Below are positions 35,757 through 44,469 of a stretch of DNA of 64,000 nt, piece after piece. The translations under genes and the position numbers were made by a program. Numbering within the stretch: position 1 is the first letter of the stretch; every line of letters starts with the position of its first letter. Below the pieces are notes generated by a model. The model was given only the letters and a program-made list of their open reading frames with translations, had not been told where the DNA came from and ran no database searches. Source of the stretch: TMED8 sp038125725 (GTDB lineage Bacteria > Pseudomonadota > Alphaproteobacteria > Rhodospirillales > Casp-alpha2); contig JAYPEK010000013.1 in the NCBI GenBank assembly GCA_038125725.1, forward strand, positions 19,090 through 83,089. Reading direction: 5' to 3'.

Positions 35757-36368
35757 GTGGTGATTCGGCAAATTCCCATCGTCATTCTGTTGTTCGTCAT
35801 GGCTTTCGCCGGGCCGCTCAAGGCTGACGACGCCGCCGACGGTGCAAAACAATTCATCGAGGGCCTCGCCGACGAGGCCGTGCACTCGCTGGCCGCGCCC
35901 GATATCGACCGGGCCGAGCGGCACAAGCGATTCCGCAAGCTGATGCTGGAGAACTTCGCCTTCGAGCGCATTGCGCGCTGGGTGCTCGGGCGGTATTGGC
36001 GGCGTGCCACCGAGGCGGAACGCGGCGAGTACATGAAGCTGTTCGAGGACATGCTGGTGTTCGTCTACGCCGACCGCTTCGCCAAGTATTCCGGCGAGAA
36101 GCTCGATGTCGGACGCGCTGAAACACGCGGCGCCAACGACATCCTGGTGCATTCCAAGATCGTGCGGCCGGACGAACTGAAGCCGGTCGAAGTCGCTTGG
36201 CGCGTCAGCATGCAGGACGAGAAGTACAAGATCGTCGACGTCATGGTCGAGGGGCTGAGCATGGGCCTGACCCAGCAGAAGGAATTCGCTTCGGTCATCC
36301 GGCAGAACGGCAACGGCGTTCAGGGCCTGCTGGATGAGCTGAAAAAACGCATCGACGCCAACTCTTGA
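35757..36368 (+). CDS. mlaC: MlaC/toluene tolerance family periplasmic lipid-binding protein
   Basis: A 203-residue exported protein (signal peptide IVILLFVMAFAGPLKA) of the MlaC/Ttg2D family, periplasmic shuttle for phospholipids or hopanoids between inner and outer membranes. Typical blocks: FRKLMLENFAFERIARWVLGRYW, YMKLFEDMLVFVYADRF, WRVSMQDEKYKIVDVMVEG and EFASVIRQNGNGVQGLL. GTG start at 35757 is preceded by GAGGGAG. Its stop overlaps the hpnC start, so it begins the hopanoid biosynthesis operon. MlaA (59.1 kb) and two more relatives (57.6 and 58.2 kb) are in the same window; no mlaFED genes are. Confidence 0.85.
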   Translation: MVIRQIPIVILLFVMAFAGPLKADDAADGAKQFIEGLADEAVHSLAAPDIDRAERHKRFRKLMLENFAFERIARWVLGRYWRRATEAERGEYMKLFEDMLVFVYADRFAKYSGEKLDVGRAETRGANDILVHSKIVRPDELKPVEVAWRVSMQDEKYKIVDVMVEGLSMGLTQQKEFASVIRQNGNGVQGLLDELKKRIDANS

Positions 36369-37244
36369 GCGCCGGCAGTCTTTCCAGCGTCGAAACGCCG
36401 TCCGGCAAGGATGCCGACACCGAGAATTTTCCGGTCGGCTCGATGCTGCTGCCGAAGCCGCTGCGTCCGCACATCGCCGTCTTCTACCGCTTCGCCCGTG
36501 CCATCGACGATATCGCCGACAACCCCGCACTGTCGCCCGCCGACAAGATCGTCCGGTTGCAGGGCTTCGAACATGCGTTGCTGGGCGAGAACGCGGACGA
36601 CACGGCCTATACCNNNNNNNNNNGCCTATACCACCGGCTACCGAATGCGCGAGAGCCTCGCCGCCACCGGCATCACGGCGCGCCATTGCCTGGATCTGAT
36701 CGACGCCTTCAAGCAGGACGCGGTGAAATCGCGCTACGCCGACTGGAACGAACTGATGAGCTATTGTCAGCGTTCGGCGGCGCCGGTCGGGCGTTACCTG
36801 CTGGATTTGCACGGCGGCAGCCGCGACGGCTACGGGCCCTCGGATGCGCTTTGCAACGCACTGCAGGTGATCAACCACCTGCAGGATTGCCAGGACGACT
36901 ACCGCGAAATGGATCGGGTCTACCTGCCGGTCAACTGGCTGCGCGAGGTCGGCATCGGCGTCTCGGCGCTGGATGCACCGAAGGCCTCGCCGGCGCTGCG
37001 CCATGTGCTGAACCGTTGCCTGGACGCCACCGAACCCTTGATGGCCGAAGCCCGGCGATTGCCTGGCGGCCTCGTCAACCGACGGCTGGCGATGGAATCG
37101 GCGGCCATCGTGCGCATCGCCGAGCGGCTGATGGAGTTGCTGCGCCAACGCGACCCATTGGCCGGGCGGGTCAAGCTCAGCAAGCCGGGGTATCTGTGGC
37201 AATGCCTGCTGGGTGCCGGCGGCGCCGCCCTCGGAGGGCGCTAG
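36365..37244 (+). CDS. hpnC: Hydroxysqualene synthase HpnC, interrupted by assembly gap
   Basis: Trans-isoprenyl diphosphate synthase family, first committed hopanoid step with HpnD and HpnE (presqualene diphosphate to hydroxysqualene). Visible: first aspartate motif RAIDDIADN (before the gap) and second motif CQDDYREMDRVYLPVNW (after). A run of ten N at 36614-36623 splits the frame; the sequence before and after it does not share one frame in the sequence as given. Both sides of the gap carry the same 9 bases (GCCTATACC). Removing one copy plus the N's restores a single frame of about 286 codons, the normal size. TTG start at 36365 overlaps the MlaC stop. It is a real gene with an assembly artefact, not a pseudogene. 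Confidence 0.85.
36614..36623. other. Ten-base assembly gap (N) inside hpnC
   Basis: Ten N's between two copies of GCCTATACC (36605-36613 and 36624-36632). The identical flanks suggest two contig ends that overlap but were joined with a default gap. Confidence 0.97.
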
Positions 37245-37259
37245 GTGGGGGCGCGCTAG

Positions 37260-38393
37260 GTGGACTGGATGCAGCTGCTGTTCTGGGCGGCGCTGGTGTC
37301 GCTGGCGCTTTGGGCCGGCATGGTCATGGTGCACCGCCGCTTCTGGCGCGCCGACCAGCGGCTTGATAAGGCCGGCGAACTTGCTTCCTGGCCCCGGGTG
37401 ACGGCCGTCATTCCGGCCCGCAACGAGGCCCCGACCATCGGCCGCACGGTGGGCTCCTTGCTGGCGCAGGACTACCCGGGTGAGCTTTCCGTCATCGTCG
37501 TCGACGACAACAGCGACGACGGTACCGCCGAAGCCGCGGGTTCCGACCCGCGCCTTCGGGTGATCCCCGGTGCGCCGCTGGCCGACGGCTGGACTGGCAA
37601 GCTCTGGGCTGTCAGCCAGGGCGTCCGGGAAGCAGGGACGGCACCGGACTACCTGCTGTTGACGGACGCCGACATCGAACACGATCCCGGCAACCTGAAG
37701 CGCCTCGTCTACAAGGCCGAGACCGACGGCCGGCATCTGGTGTCGCTGATGGTGAAGCTCCGCTGCGAGAGCTTCTGGGAACGGTTGTTGATTCCGGCCT
37801 TCGTGTTCTTCTTCCAGAAGCTCTATCCGTTTCCGGCGGTCAACGATCCGAATTCCCGCATCGCCGCGGCGGCCGGCGGCTGCATGCTGGTCCGGCGCGA
37901 GACGCTTGAGGCGGCCGGCGGCATCGATGCGATCCGCTCGGCGGTCATCGACGATTGCGCCCTGGCGCGGCTGATCAAGAAACGCGGCTCCATCTGGCTC
38001 GGCCTCGCCACCCGGACGCGGAGCCTCCGCGCCTACGACGGCCTCGTGGAAATCTGGGACATGGTGGCACGCACCGCCTACGTGCAACTGCGCCATTCGC
38101 CGCTGGCGCTGGTGGGGACGCTGGCCGGCATGGCGGTGATTTACCTGGTGCCGCCGTTGGCCTTCGCCGTCGGCACGGCATTGCGCCAGGGTCCGCTGGC
38201 GTCGGCGGGAATGATCGCCTGGCTGTTGATGGCGCTGGCCTACGCGCCGACGTTGGCGCTCTATGGCCGATTCGTCGCCTGGGCGCTGGTGCTGCCGGTG
38301 TCGGCGGGGCTCTATACGCTGATGACTCTGTCGTCGGCGATGCGTCATTGGCGGGGCCGGGGGGCTGGCTGGAAGGGCCGACACTATGGGTGA
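37260..38393 (+). CDS. hpnB: Hopene-associated glycosyltransferase HpnB
   Basis: A 377-residue family 2 glycosyltransferase with an N-terminal transmembrane helix and several C-terminal ones (LVGTLAGMAVIYLVPPLAFA, LVLPVSAGLYTLMTL). Nucleotide-sugar motifs: VTAVIPARNEAPTIGR, VVDDNSDDGT, TDADIEH; the acceptor region contains IDDCALARLIK. In the hpn cluster such proteins carry the name HpnB. It starts with GTG 16 bases after hpnC. Its sugar substrate is not known. It is membrane-bound, with the catalytic part in the cytoplasm. Confidence 0.85.
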   Translation: MDWMQLLFWAALVSLALWAGMVMVHRRFWRADQRLDKAGELASWPRVTAVIPARNEAPTIGRTVGSLLAQDYPGELSVIVVDDNSDDGTAEAAGSDPRLRVIPGAPLADGWTGKLWAVSQGVREAGTAPDYLLLTDADIEHDPGNLKRLVYKAETDGRHLVSLMVKLRCESFWERLLIPAFVFFFQKLYPFPAVNDPNSRIAAAAGGCMLVRRETLEAAGGIDAIRSAVIDDCALARLIKKRGSIWLGLATRTRSLRAYDGLVEIWDMVARTAYVQLRHSPLALVGTLAGMAVIYLVPPLAFAVGTALRQGPLASAGMIAWLLMALAYAPTLALYGRFVAWALVLPVSAGLYTLMTLSSAMRHWRGRGAGWKGRHYG

Positions 38394-38429
38394 CGCCATG
38401 GGTGACGGGGACGACAGCCTCGTGTATCC

Positions 38430-39305
38430 ATGGCGGTCATGATCGCCGAACAAAATGCCGAACCCGAGATCGATCCCGCCGTCCACGCGGAGGCCGTGGT
38501 GCGCCGTGCCGGGACCTCATTCTATTGGGCCATGCGCCGGCTGCCGGCGGCCAGGCGGCGTGCCATGTTCGCCATCTATGCGTTTTGCCGCGAGGTCGAC
38601 GACATCGCCGACGACGAGGGCGACGAGGCGGGCAAGCGCCTGCGCCTGGCCCAATGGCGGGGCGAGATCGAGCGCGTCTTCGGCGGCCATCCGCGCGGGC
38701 TCACCGGGCGTGCCCTGGTGCCGGCGGTAGAGGCCTTCGATCTTGGGAAGGATGATTTCCAGGCGGTCATCGCCGGCATGGAGATGGACGCCGGCGACCG
38801 GGTGCGCATCGCCGACATGGACGAACTGACGCTCTACTGCGACCGCGTCGCCTGTGCGGTGGGGCGGCTGTCGACACCGGTGTTCGGGCTGCCCGCCGAG
38901 GTGGGCGAGAAGCTCGCCTTCGCCGAGGGGCTGGCGCTGCAACTGACCAACATCCTGCGCGACGTCGCAGAGGATGCCGAGCGCGACCGGCTCTACCTGC
39001 CGGCCGATGTACTGGCCGCGCATGACATCACCGAGACCGATGACCTCAACGCCGTGCTGGCGCATCCGCGCTTGGCCGATGTCTGCGACGTGCTGGCCGG
39101 CGTCGCGGAAATTCATTTCAAGGACGCCATCAAGTTGGCCGCCGGCTGCCAGCGCGACCGGGTGCGTCCGGCGATGATGATGCTGCAGGTTTACCACCGT
39201 ATCTTGAAACGCCTGCGCCGGCGCGGGTTCAACGACCTGCACACACCGGTGGGGCTGGGCAAGGCGGCGAAGCTCTGGGTGGCGTTCCGCTACGGGGTGC
39301 TGTGA
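38430..39305 (+). CDS. hpnD: Presqualene diphosphate synthase HpnD
   Basis: A 291-residue all-helical prenyltransferase. First Asp motif CREVDDIADDEGDE, second NILRDVAEDAERDRLYLP, both expected for condensation of two farnesyl diphosphates to presqualene diphosphate. Starts 37 bases after hpnB; overlaps hpnE by 4 bases. With HpnC and HpnE it replaces squalene synthase and feeds squalene to the hopene cyclase. Confidence 0.93.
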   Translation: MAVMIAEQNAEPEIDPAVHAEAVVRRAGTSFYWAMRRLPAARRRAMFAIYAFCREVDDIADDEGDEAGKRLRLAQWRGEIERVFGGHPRGLTGRALVPAVEAFDLGKDDFQAVIAGMEMDAGDRVRIADMDELTLYCDRVACAVGRLSTPVFGLPAEVGEKLAFAEGLALQLTNILRDVAEDAERDRLYLPADVLAAHDITETDDLNAVLAHPRLADVCDVLAGVAEIHFKDAIKLAAGCQRDRVRPAMMMLQVYHRILKRLRRRGFNDLHTPVGLGKAAKLWVAFRYGVL

Positions 39306-40549
39306 GCGGCCGCGTCCATATCATCGGCGCCGGCATGGCCGGATTGGCGGCGGCGGTGCGCCTCGCCGAGGCTGGCGCCCAGGTCACGCTTTACGAAGCG
39401 GCGGGTCACGCCGGCGGGCGCTGCCGCTCGTTCCACGACCGCCAACTCGACCGCGTCATCGACAACGGCAACCACCTGGTCCTGAGCGGCAACCATGGCA
39501 TCGGACGCTTTCTACGCCTGACCGGCTCGGACAGCATGGAAACCGCCGAGCGCGCCGAGTTCGACTTCGTCGATCTCGCCGACGATACCCGCTGGACGCT
39601 ACGCCCGGACAGGGGCGCCATCCCCTGGTCTGTATTGTCCAGCCGGAGCCGGGTGCCGGGCACGTCGCTCGGCGATTATCTGGGCGCCTGGCGGCTGGCC
39701 CGTGCTGGGGCCGGTGACAGCCTGGGCGATTGCCTGGCGACGGAGGGCCTGCTATGGCGGCGGTTCTGGCGCCCGCTGGCGGTTTCGATCCTGAATACGG
39801 AACCGGCTGAGGCCTCGGCCCAGTTGATGTGGGCGGTGATGAAGGAGACCTTCGGCCGGGGCGAGGCCGCCTGCCGGCCGATGTTCGCCCGGCGGGGGCT
39901 GAGCGATGCGCTGGTGGACCCGGCGCTCCGATACCTGGCCGCCGCCGGCGCCGAGGTGCGGCTCGGTGATCGTGTGCGCGCGCTGCATGAGGAAGCGGGC
40001 GCCATCGGGCGAATCGGTGCCGGGGAAGAGGTGCGACTGGGCGCATCGGACCGGATCGTTCTGGCCGTGCCGCCGGCCGGGGCGGCGGGACTGATCCCGA
40101 ATCTCCAGGTGCCGACGGACTTTCAGGCCATCGTCAACGGGCATTTCGTCACCGACGGGATGGCGGGGTCGGAGCGGTTCCTCGGCGTCGTCGGCGGCAC
40201 GGCGGAATGGGTTTTCCGGCGTGGCGACGTGATTTCCGTCACCGTCAGCGCCGCCAGCGCCTTGGCCGAGCGAACCGATGACGAGATCGCGGAGACGCTC
40301 TGGAACGATGTCAGCCGGGCGTTACAGTTGCCTCCGGCCGAGCCGGCGCGCTGGCGCATCATCAAGGAAAAGCGCGCCACCTTTGCCCAGACCCCAGCCC
40401 AGGCGGCTAGGCGGCCGGGCGCCGGGACCCGCTTCGCCAACCTGTTCTTGGCCGGCGATTGGACCGATACGGGCCTGCCGGCGACCATCGAGGGGGCGGT
40501 GCGGTCCGGGTTTCGCGCTGCCGAGGATATCTTGAAGTGTTGGAAATAA
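39302..40549 (+). CDS. hpnE: Hydroxysqualene dehydroxylase HpnE
   Basis: A 415-residue flavoprotein of the amine-oxidase/phytoene desaturase type. FAD motif IIGAGMAGLAAAVRLAEAG at the N-terminus, GGRCRSF, and the C-terminal NLFLAGDWTDTGLPATIEGAV with the second FAD contact. It reduces hydroxysqualene to squalene. GTG start overlaps hpnD stop by four bases. A 110-base spacer precedes the hopene cyclase gene. Confidence 0.93.
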   Translation: MSGRVHIIGAGMAGLAAAVRLAEAGAQVTLYEAAGHAGGRCRSFHDRQLDRVIDNGNHLVLSGNHGIGRFLRLTGSDSMETAERAEFDFVDLADDTRWTLRPDRGAIPWSVLSSRSRVPGTSLGDYLGAWRLARAGAGDSLGDCLATEGLLWRRFWRPLAVSILNTEPAEASAQLMWAVMKETFGRGEAACRPMFARRGLSDALVDPALRYLAAAGAEVRLGDRVRALHEEAGAIGRIGAGEEVRLGASDRIVLAVPPAGAAGLIPNLQVPTDFQAIVNGHFVTDGMAGSERFLGVVGGTAEWVFRRGDVISVTVSAASALAERTDDEIAETLWNDVSRALQLPPAEPARWRIIKEKRATFAQTPAQAARRPGAGTRFANLFLAGDWTDTGLPATIEGAVRSGFRAAEDILKCWK

Positions 40550-40659
40550 GTGCCTCAGGCCTTGTTTTTGTAACGTTTTTTTGACACAAAACCCGCTTAT
40601 ATGTTTTCGAGAATGAACCCGGATCGGCGGCTCCGCGCGTCATATCGCATGGCCCGGCG

Positions 40660-42654
40660 ATGGTTCGAAAAAGCCGCCGCAAGAAGGCCGCGAACATGGT
40701 GATGATGGACCGTGAGATTTCCCCCGCCGACCGCGCCGAGGCCTCCGACGAACGCGAGATCGACGGCGTCATCGAGGACGCGCGGACCTGGCTGGCCGGC
40801 TGCCAGGCGGACGACGGCCATTGGGCGTTCGAACTGGAAGCCGACGCCACCATCCCGGCGGAATACATCTTCCTCAATCATTTCCTCGGCACCATCGACG
40901 ACGAGGTTGAGGGCAAGCTGGCCAAGTACCTGCGCTCGATCCAGGAAAACCACGGCGGCTGGCCGCTCTACCACGACGGCGATTTCAACATGAGCGCCTC
41001 GGTAAAGGCCTACTATGCGCTGAAGCTGGCCGGCGACGACCCGGACGCGCCGCACATGGTGCGGGCACGCGAAGCCATTCTGTCGCGCGGCGGCGCCGCC
41101 AAGGCCAATGTCTTCACCCGCATCGCGCTGGCGCTGTTCGAGCAGGTGCCCTGGCGCGCCGTGCCGGTAATGCGGGTCGAGGCGCTGTTGCTGCCGAAGT
41201 TCTCGCCCTTCCACATGGACAAGGTCTCCTACTGGTCGCGCACCGTGATGGTGCCGCTGTTGGTGTTGGCGGTACTGAAGCCGAAAGCCGCCAATCCGCG
41301 CGGCGTCGATATCCGCGAACTGTTCGTCACGCCGCCGGAGCGCGAGCGCAATTACCTGGTCAACCCGACCGGCCACTGGCTGGGTTCGCTGATGCTGGCG
41401 GTGGATGCCGCGGTGCGCCCGTTCGAGGGGCTGTTCCCGAAGGCACTGGAGCGCCGCGCCATCGACAAGGCCATGGATTTCGTGGTCGAGCGGTTGAACG
41501 GCGAGGACGGCCTCGGCGCTATCTTCCCGGCCATGGCCAACGCCGTGATGGCGTTCCATGCGCTCGGCTATGCGCCGGATCATCCGCATTACCAGATCGC
41601 GCGTGAATCGATCGACAAGCTGTTGGTTTTCGACGGCGACCAGGGCTACTGCCAGCCCTGCCTGTCGCCGGTCTGGGACACCGGCCTCGCCGCGCACGCG
41701 ATCCAGGAAGCGGGCTGCGGCATCGATGACGCCGAACTATCCAAGGCCGCCGACTGGCTGGTCGAGCGCCAGGTCACCGACGTCGCCGGCGACTGGGCGG
41801 TGAAGGCGCCGGGGCTCAGGCCCGGCGGCTGGGCCTTCCAGTACTGGAACGATTACTATCCCGATGTCGACGACACCGCCGTTGTGGTGATGGCGCTGCA
41901 CCGCGCCGATCCCGAGCGCTACAAGGAAGCCATCGAGCGCGGCGCCGAGTGGATCCTCGGCATGCAGAGCGCCAACGGCGGCTGGGGCGCCTTCGACATC
42001 GACAACGAACACTATTTCCTGCAGCACATCCCCTTCGCCGATCACGGCGCGCTCCTGGACCCGCCGACCGCCGACGTCAGTGCCCGCTGCCTCGGCATGT
42101 TGGCCCAGTTGGGCTATGCGCCGTCGCATCCCGCCGTCAGCCGCGCCGTCGACTACCTGAAGGCCGAGCAGGAGGCCGACGGGTCCTGGTTCGGTCGCTG
42201 GGGCAATAACTACGTCTATGGCACCTGGTCGGTGCTCTGCGCGCTCAACGCCATCGGCGAGGACATGCAGGCGCCCTATGTCCGCCGCGCCGTCGATTGG
42301 CTAAAGGCGCGCCAGAGCCCGGACGGCGGTTGGGGCGAGGATTGCGCCAGCTACTGGCAGTCGCGACGCGATGAGGTTAAAAGTTCGACCCCGTCGCAGA
42401 CGTCGTGGGCGGTGCTTGGCCTTATGGCGGCGGGAGAAGTCGACAGCGTCGCGGTCAAGTGCGGCATCGAGTACCTGCTCAACAGCCCGCGCGAAGGTGG
42501 CAAGTGGCGCGAAGAGTATTTCAACGCCGTCGGTTTCCCGCGCGTCTTCTACCTGCGCTACCATGGCTACAGCGCGTTCTTCCCGCTCTGGACCCTGGCG
42601 CGCTACCGCAACCTGCAAAAACAGAACGACAAGTATCCCCGGTTCGGGATGTAG
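40660..42654 (+). CDS. shc: Squalene-hopene cyclase (HpnF)
   Basis: A 664-residue (alpha/alpha)6-barrel cyclase converting squalene to hopene/hopanol in the inner membrane. The catalytic DxDD acid is in YYPDVDDTAVVVMAL, and several QW repeats stabilise it (QADDGHWAFE, QENHGGWPLY, QSANGGWGAF, QSPDGGWGED). ATG 40660 gives a basic N-terminus (RKSRRKK) that may aid membrane contact; a second in-frame ATG at about 40696 is possible. The spacer before it contains TTGACA (40581-40586) but no well-placed -10, so it may rely on read-through from hpnE. hpnG follows 3 bases after the stop. Confidence 0.95.
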   Translation: MVRKSRRKKAANMVMMDREISPADRAEASDEREIDGVIEDARTWLAGCQADDGHWAFELEADATIPAEYIFLNHFLGTIDDEVEGKLAKYLRSIQENHGGWPLYHDGDFNMSASVKAYYALKLAGDDPDAPHMVRAREAILSRGGAAKANVFTRIALALFEQVPWRAVPVMRVEALLLPKFSPFHMDKVSYWSRTVMVPLLVLAVLKPKAANPRGVDIRELFVTPPERERNYLVNPTGHWLGSLMLAVDAAVRPFEGLFPKALERRAIDKAMDFVVERLNGEDGLGAIFPAMANAVMAFHALGYAPDHPHYQIARESIDKLLVFDGDQGYCQPCLSPVWDTGLAAHAIQEAGCGIDDAELSKAADWLVERQVTDVAGDWAVKAPGLRPGGWAFQYWNDYYPDVDDTAVVVMALHRADPERYKEAIERGAEWILGMQSANGGWGAFDIDNEHYFLQHIPFADHGALLDPPTADVSARCLGMLAQLGYAPSHPAVSRAVDYLKAEQEADGSWFGRWGNNYVYGTWSVLCALNAIGEDMQAPYVRRAVDWLKARQSPDGGWGEDCASYWQSRRDEVKSSTPSQTSWAVLGLMAAGEVDSVAVKCGIEYLLNSPREGGKWREEYFNAVGFPRVFYLRYHGYSAFFPLWTLARYRNLQKQNDKYPRFGM

Positions 42655-42657
42655 GCC

Positions 42658-43335
42658 GTGAGCGTCGGTGTCATTTCCGGCCTCCGGCGCGAACTGGATT
42701 GCCTGGGCGCGGTGGGCGATCTCCTGACTTACAGCGGTGTCGGCCCCGAAAAGGCGGCGGAAGGTGCACGCCAACTGGCGGCTGAGGGCGCGCGCGCGCT
42801 GGTCAGTTTCGGCGTCGCCGGCGGCCTGGCGCCCGACGTGGCGGCCGGCTCGCTGGTGCTGGCCACCGCCGTCATTGACGGCGGCGCCACCATCGCCACC
42901 GATGCCGATTGGCGCGACGACTTGAAGGCGCATCTCGCGGTCGACCTTCCGGTCGCGCTGGGGCCGCTGGTCGGCGTCGACCGCATGGTGCCGTCGGCCG
43001 AGGCGAAGCGTCGCTTGCATGCCGATACAGGCGCGCTCGCCTGCGACATGGAAAGCCATGCGGTGGCGCGCGTGGCACGCGAACTGGGCCTGCCGTTCAT
43101 GGTGATTCGCGCCATATCCGATCCGGTCTGGCAGGGCGTGCCCAAATGGGTGCTCAAGTGCCTGACGCCGGACGGCAGCGTGAATGGCAAGGCGCTCGCC
43201 TGGGCGCTGGCCAAGCGGCCCTGGGCGCTGCCGACGCTGCTGCGATTGGGTGGGGATTCGAAACGCGCGTTCGGCGCTTTACGCGGCGTCGCTCGCCTGA
43301 CCGGTCCCGGCCTGGGATTTGGCTTCGGCGGCTAG
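42658..43335 (+). CDS. hpnG: Adenosylhopane nucleosidase/phosphorylase HpnG
   Basis: A 225-residue nucleoside phosphorylase-like protein that removes adenine from adenosylhopane (made by HpnH) giving ribosylhopane. Marks: YSGVGPEKAAEGARQL, VSFGVAGGLAPDV, and DMESHAVARVARELG with the substrate Glu. Three bases after the cyclase stop. Its last 57 bases overlap the 3' end of the convergent hpnH, so the C-terminal tails of both are encoded on opposite strands. Confidence 0.88.
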   Translation: MSVGVISGLRRELDCLGAVGDLLTYSGVGPEKAAEGARQLAAEGARALVSFGVAGGLAPDVAAGSLVLATAVIDGGATIATDADWRDDLKAHLAVDLPVALGPLVGVDRMVPSAEAKRRLHADTGALACDMESHAVARVARELGLPFMVIRAISDPVWQGVPKWVLKCLTPDGSVNGKALAWALAKRPWALPTLLRLGGDSKRAFGALRGVARLTGPGLGFGFGG

Positions 43336-44457
43336 GCGGGCCTCTTCTTCCTGGCGCTGCTGGGTCATGGTCTTGACCAGTCCCTCGAACACGAACTCCG
43401 CCGGGCGCTGGTTCTCCAAGGAAACCTCGGGCGCCATTTCGCCCTCGGTTCTGACGCCCGAAAGGAACACTTTCAGCGCCTTCAGCGGATGCGCCACCGT
43501 GTCGGCGACGGCAGTGGCTTCATAGCCGCAATGCACCATGCAGTTGGCGCATTTCTCGTAGTTGCCGGTGCCGTAGGCGTCCCATTCGGTTTCGTCCATC
43601 AGCGCCTGGAAACTGGGCGCGTAGCCCTCCGCCAGCAGGTAGCAGGGGCGCTGCCAGCCGAAAATATTGCGCGTCGGGTTGCCCCAGGGGGTGCAATGGT
43701 AGGTCTGGTTGCCGGCCAGGAAATCCATGAACAGGGTGGATTGGCTGAACTTCCATTTCTTCGCCGCCGGCCGGCCCAGGAGGTCGCGGAACAACTGCTT
43801 GGTCTTGCGCCGCGTGAGGAAATTCTCCTGGTCGGGCGCGCGCTCGTAGGCGTAGCCGGGCGAGATGGTGATGCCTTCGACCTTGAGGTCGTGGATGCAG
43901 AAGTCGAAGAACTCGGACGCTTCGTCGGCGTTCATCTGGTCGAACAGCGTGCAGTTGACGTTGACCCGGAAGCCGCGCCGCCGCGCCTCGCGGATGGCGG
44001 CGACGGCCTTTTCGAAGGTGCCGTCCTGATCGACGGCCTTGTCGTGGTGCGTCTCCAGCCCATCCAGATGGACGGAGAAGGTGAGGTAGGGCGTCGGCGT
44101 GAACAGATCGAGTTTCTTCTCCAGCAACAGCCCGTTGGTGCACAGATAGACGAACTTTTTGCGCGCCACGATGCCGTCGACGATGGCCTTGATGTCGCGA
44201 TAAATGAGCGGCTCGCCGCCGGGGATGGAAACCACCGGCGCGCCGCATTCGTCGACGGCGTCCAGGCACTCCTCGACGCTGAGGCGCTTGTTCAGCACCT
44301 GGTCCTCATAGTCGATCTTGCCGCAGCCCGGGCAAGCCAGGTTGCAGCGGAACAACGGTTCCAGCATCAGCACCAGCGGATAGCGGTCATTGCCTTTCAG
44401 GCGCTGCTTGGTGATGTAAGCGCCGACGCGGAACTGCTGGATCAGGGGAACGGTCAC
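43279..44457 (-). CDS. hpnH: Adenosyl-hopene transferase HpnH (radical SAM)
   Basis: A 392-residue radical SAM enzyme. Cluster motif C-x3-C-x2-C in FRCNLACPGCGKIDY; SAM-binding GGEPLIY; several C-terminal cysteines in YEKCANCMVHCGYE for an additional iron-sulfur site or for HpnH-type geometry. It adds the 5'-deoxyadenosyl radical to hopene, the first step to bacteriohopane side chains. Convergent with hpnG and 12 bases downstream of ispH on the minus strand, so ispH and hpnH are one operon. Confidence 0.93.
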   Translation of the reverse strand: MTVPLIQQFRVGAYITKQRLKGNDRYPLVLMLEPLFRCNLACPGCGKIDYEDQVLNKRLSVEECLDAVDECGAPVVSIPGGEPLIYRDIKAIVDGIVARKKFVYLCTNGLLLEKKLDLFTPTPYLTFSVHLDGLETHHDKAVDQDGTFEKAVAAIREARRRGFRVNVNCTLFDQMNADEASEFFDFCIHDLKVEGITISPGYAYERAPDQENFLTRRKTKQLFRDLLGRPAAKKWKFSQSTLFMDFLAGNQTYHCTPWGNPTRNIFGWQRPCYLLAEGYAPSFQALMDETEWDAYGTGNYEKCANCMVHCGYEATAVADTVAHPLKALKVFLSGVRTEGEMAPEVSLENQRPAEFVFEGLVKTMTQQRQEEEARLAAEAKSQAGTGQASDAA

Positions 44458-44469
44458 GGTTCGGTTATC

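Noticed and set aside
36605..36632. Transposon insertion with 9-bp target duplication in hpnC
   Set aside because: The duplicated 9-mer around ten N's looks like a target site duplication, but only N's lie between the copies and collapsing them restores the gene; a contig overlap explains it better.
37239..37265. Direct repeat GCGCTAGGTGG at the hpnC/hpnB junction
   Set aside because: Two short copies around the stop and start codons; no sign of function or mobility, probably a small duplication.
35679..38486. Very long minus-strand frame over mlaC, hpnC and hpnB
   Set aside because: Compositional artefact; it runs across the N gap and over three genes with clear family motifs on the other strand.
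40560..40620. Possible promoter before the hopene cyclase (TTGACA at 40581)
   Set aside because: No -10 element at 16-18 bases; nearest AT-rich box is 10-12 bases away. Not called.
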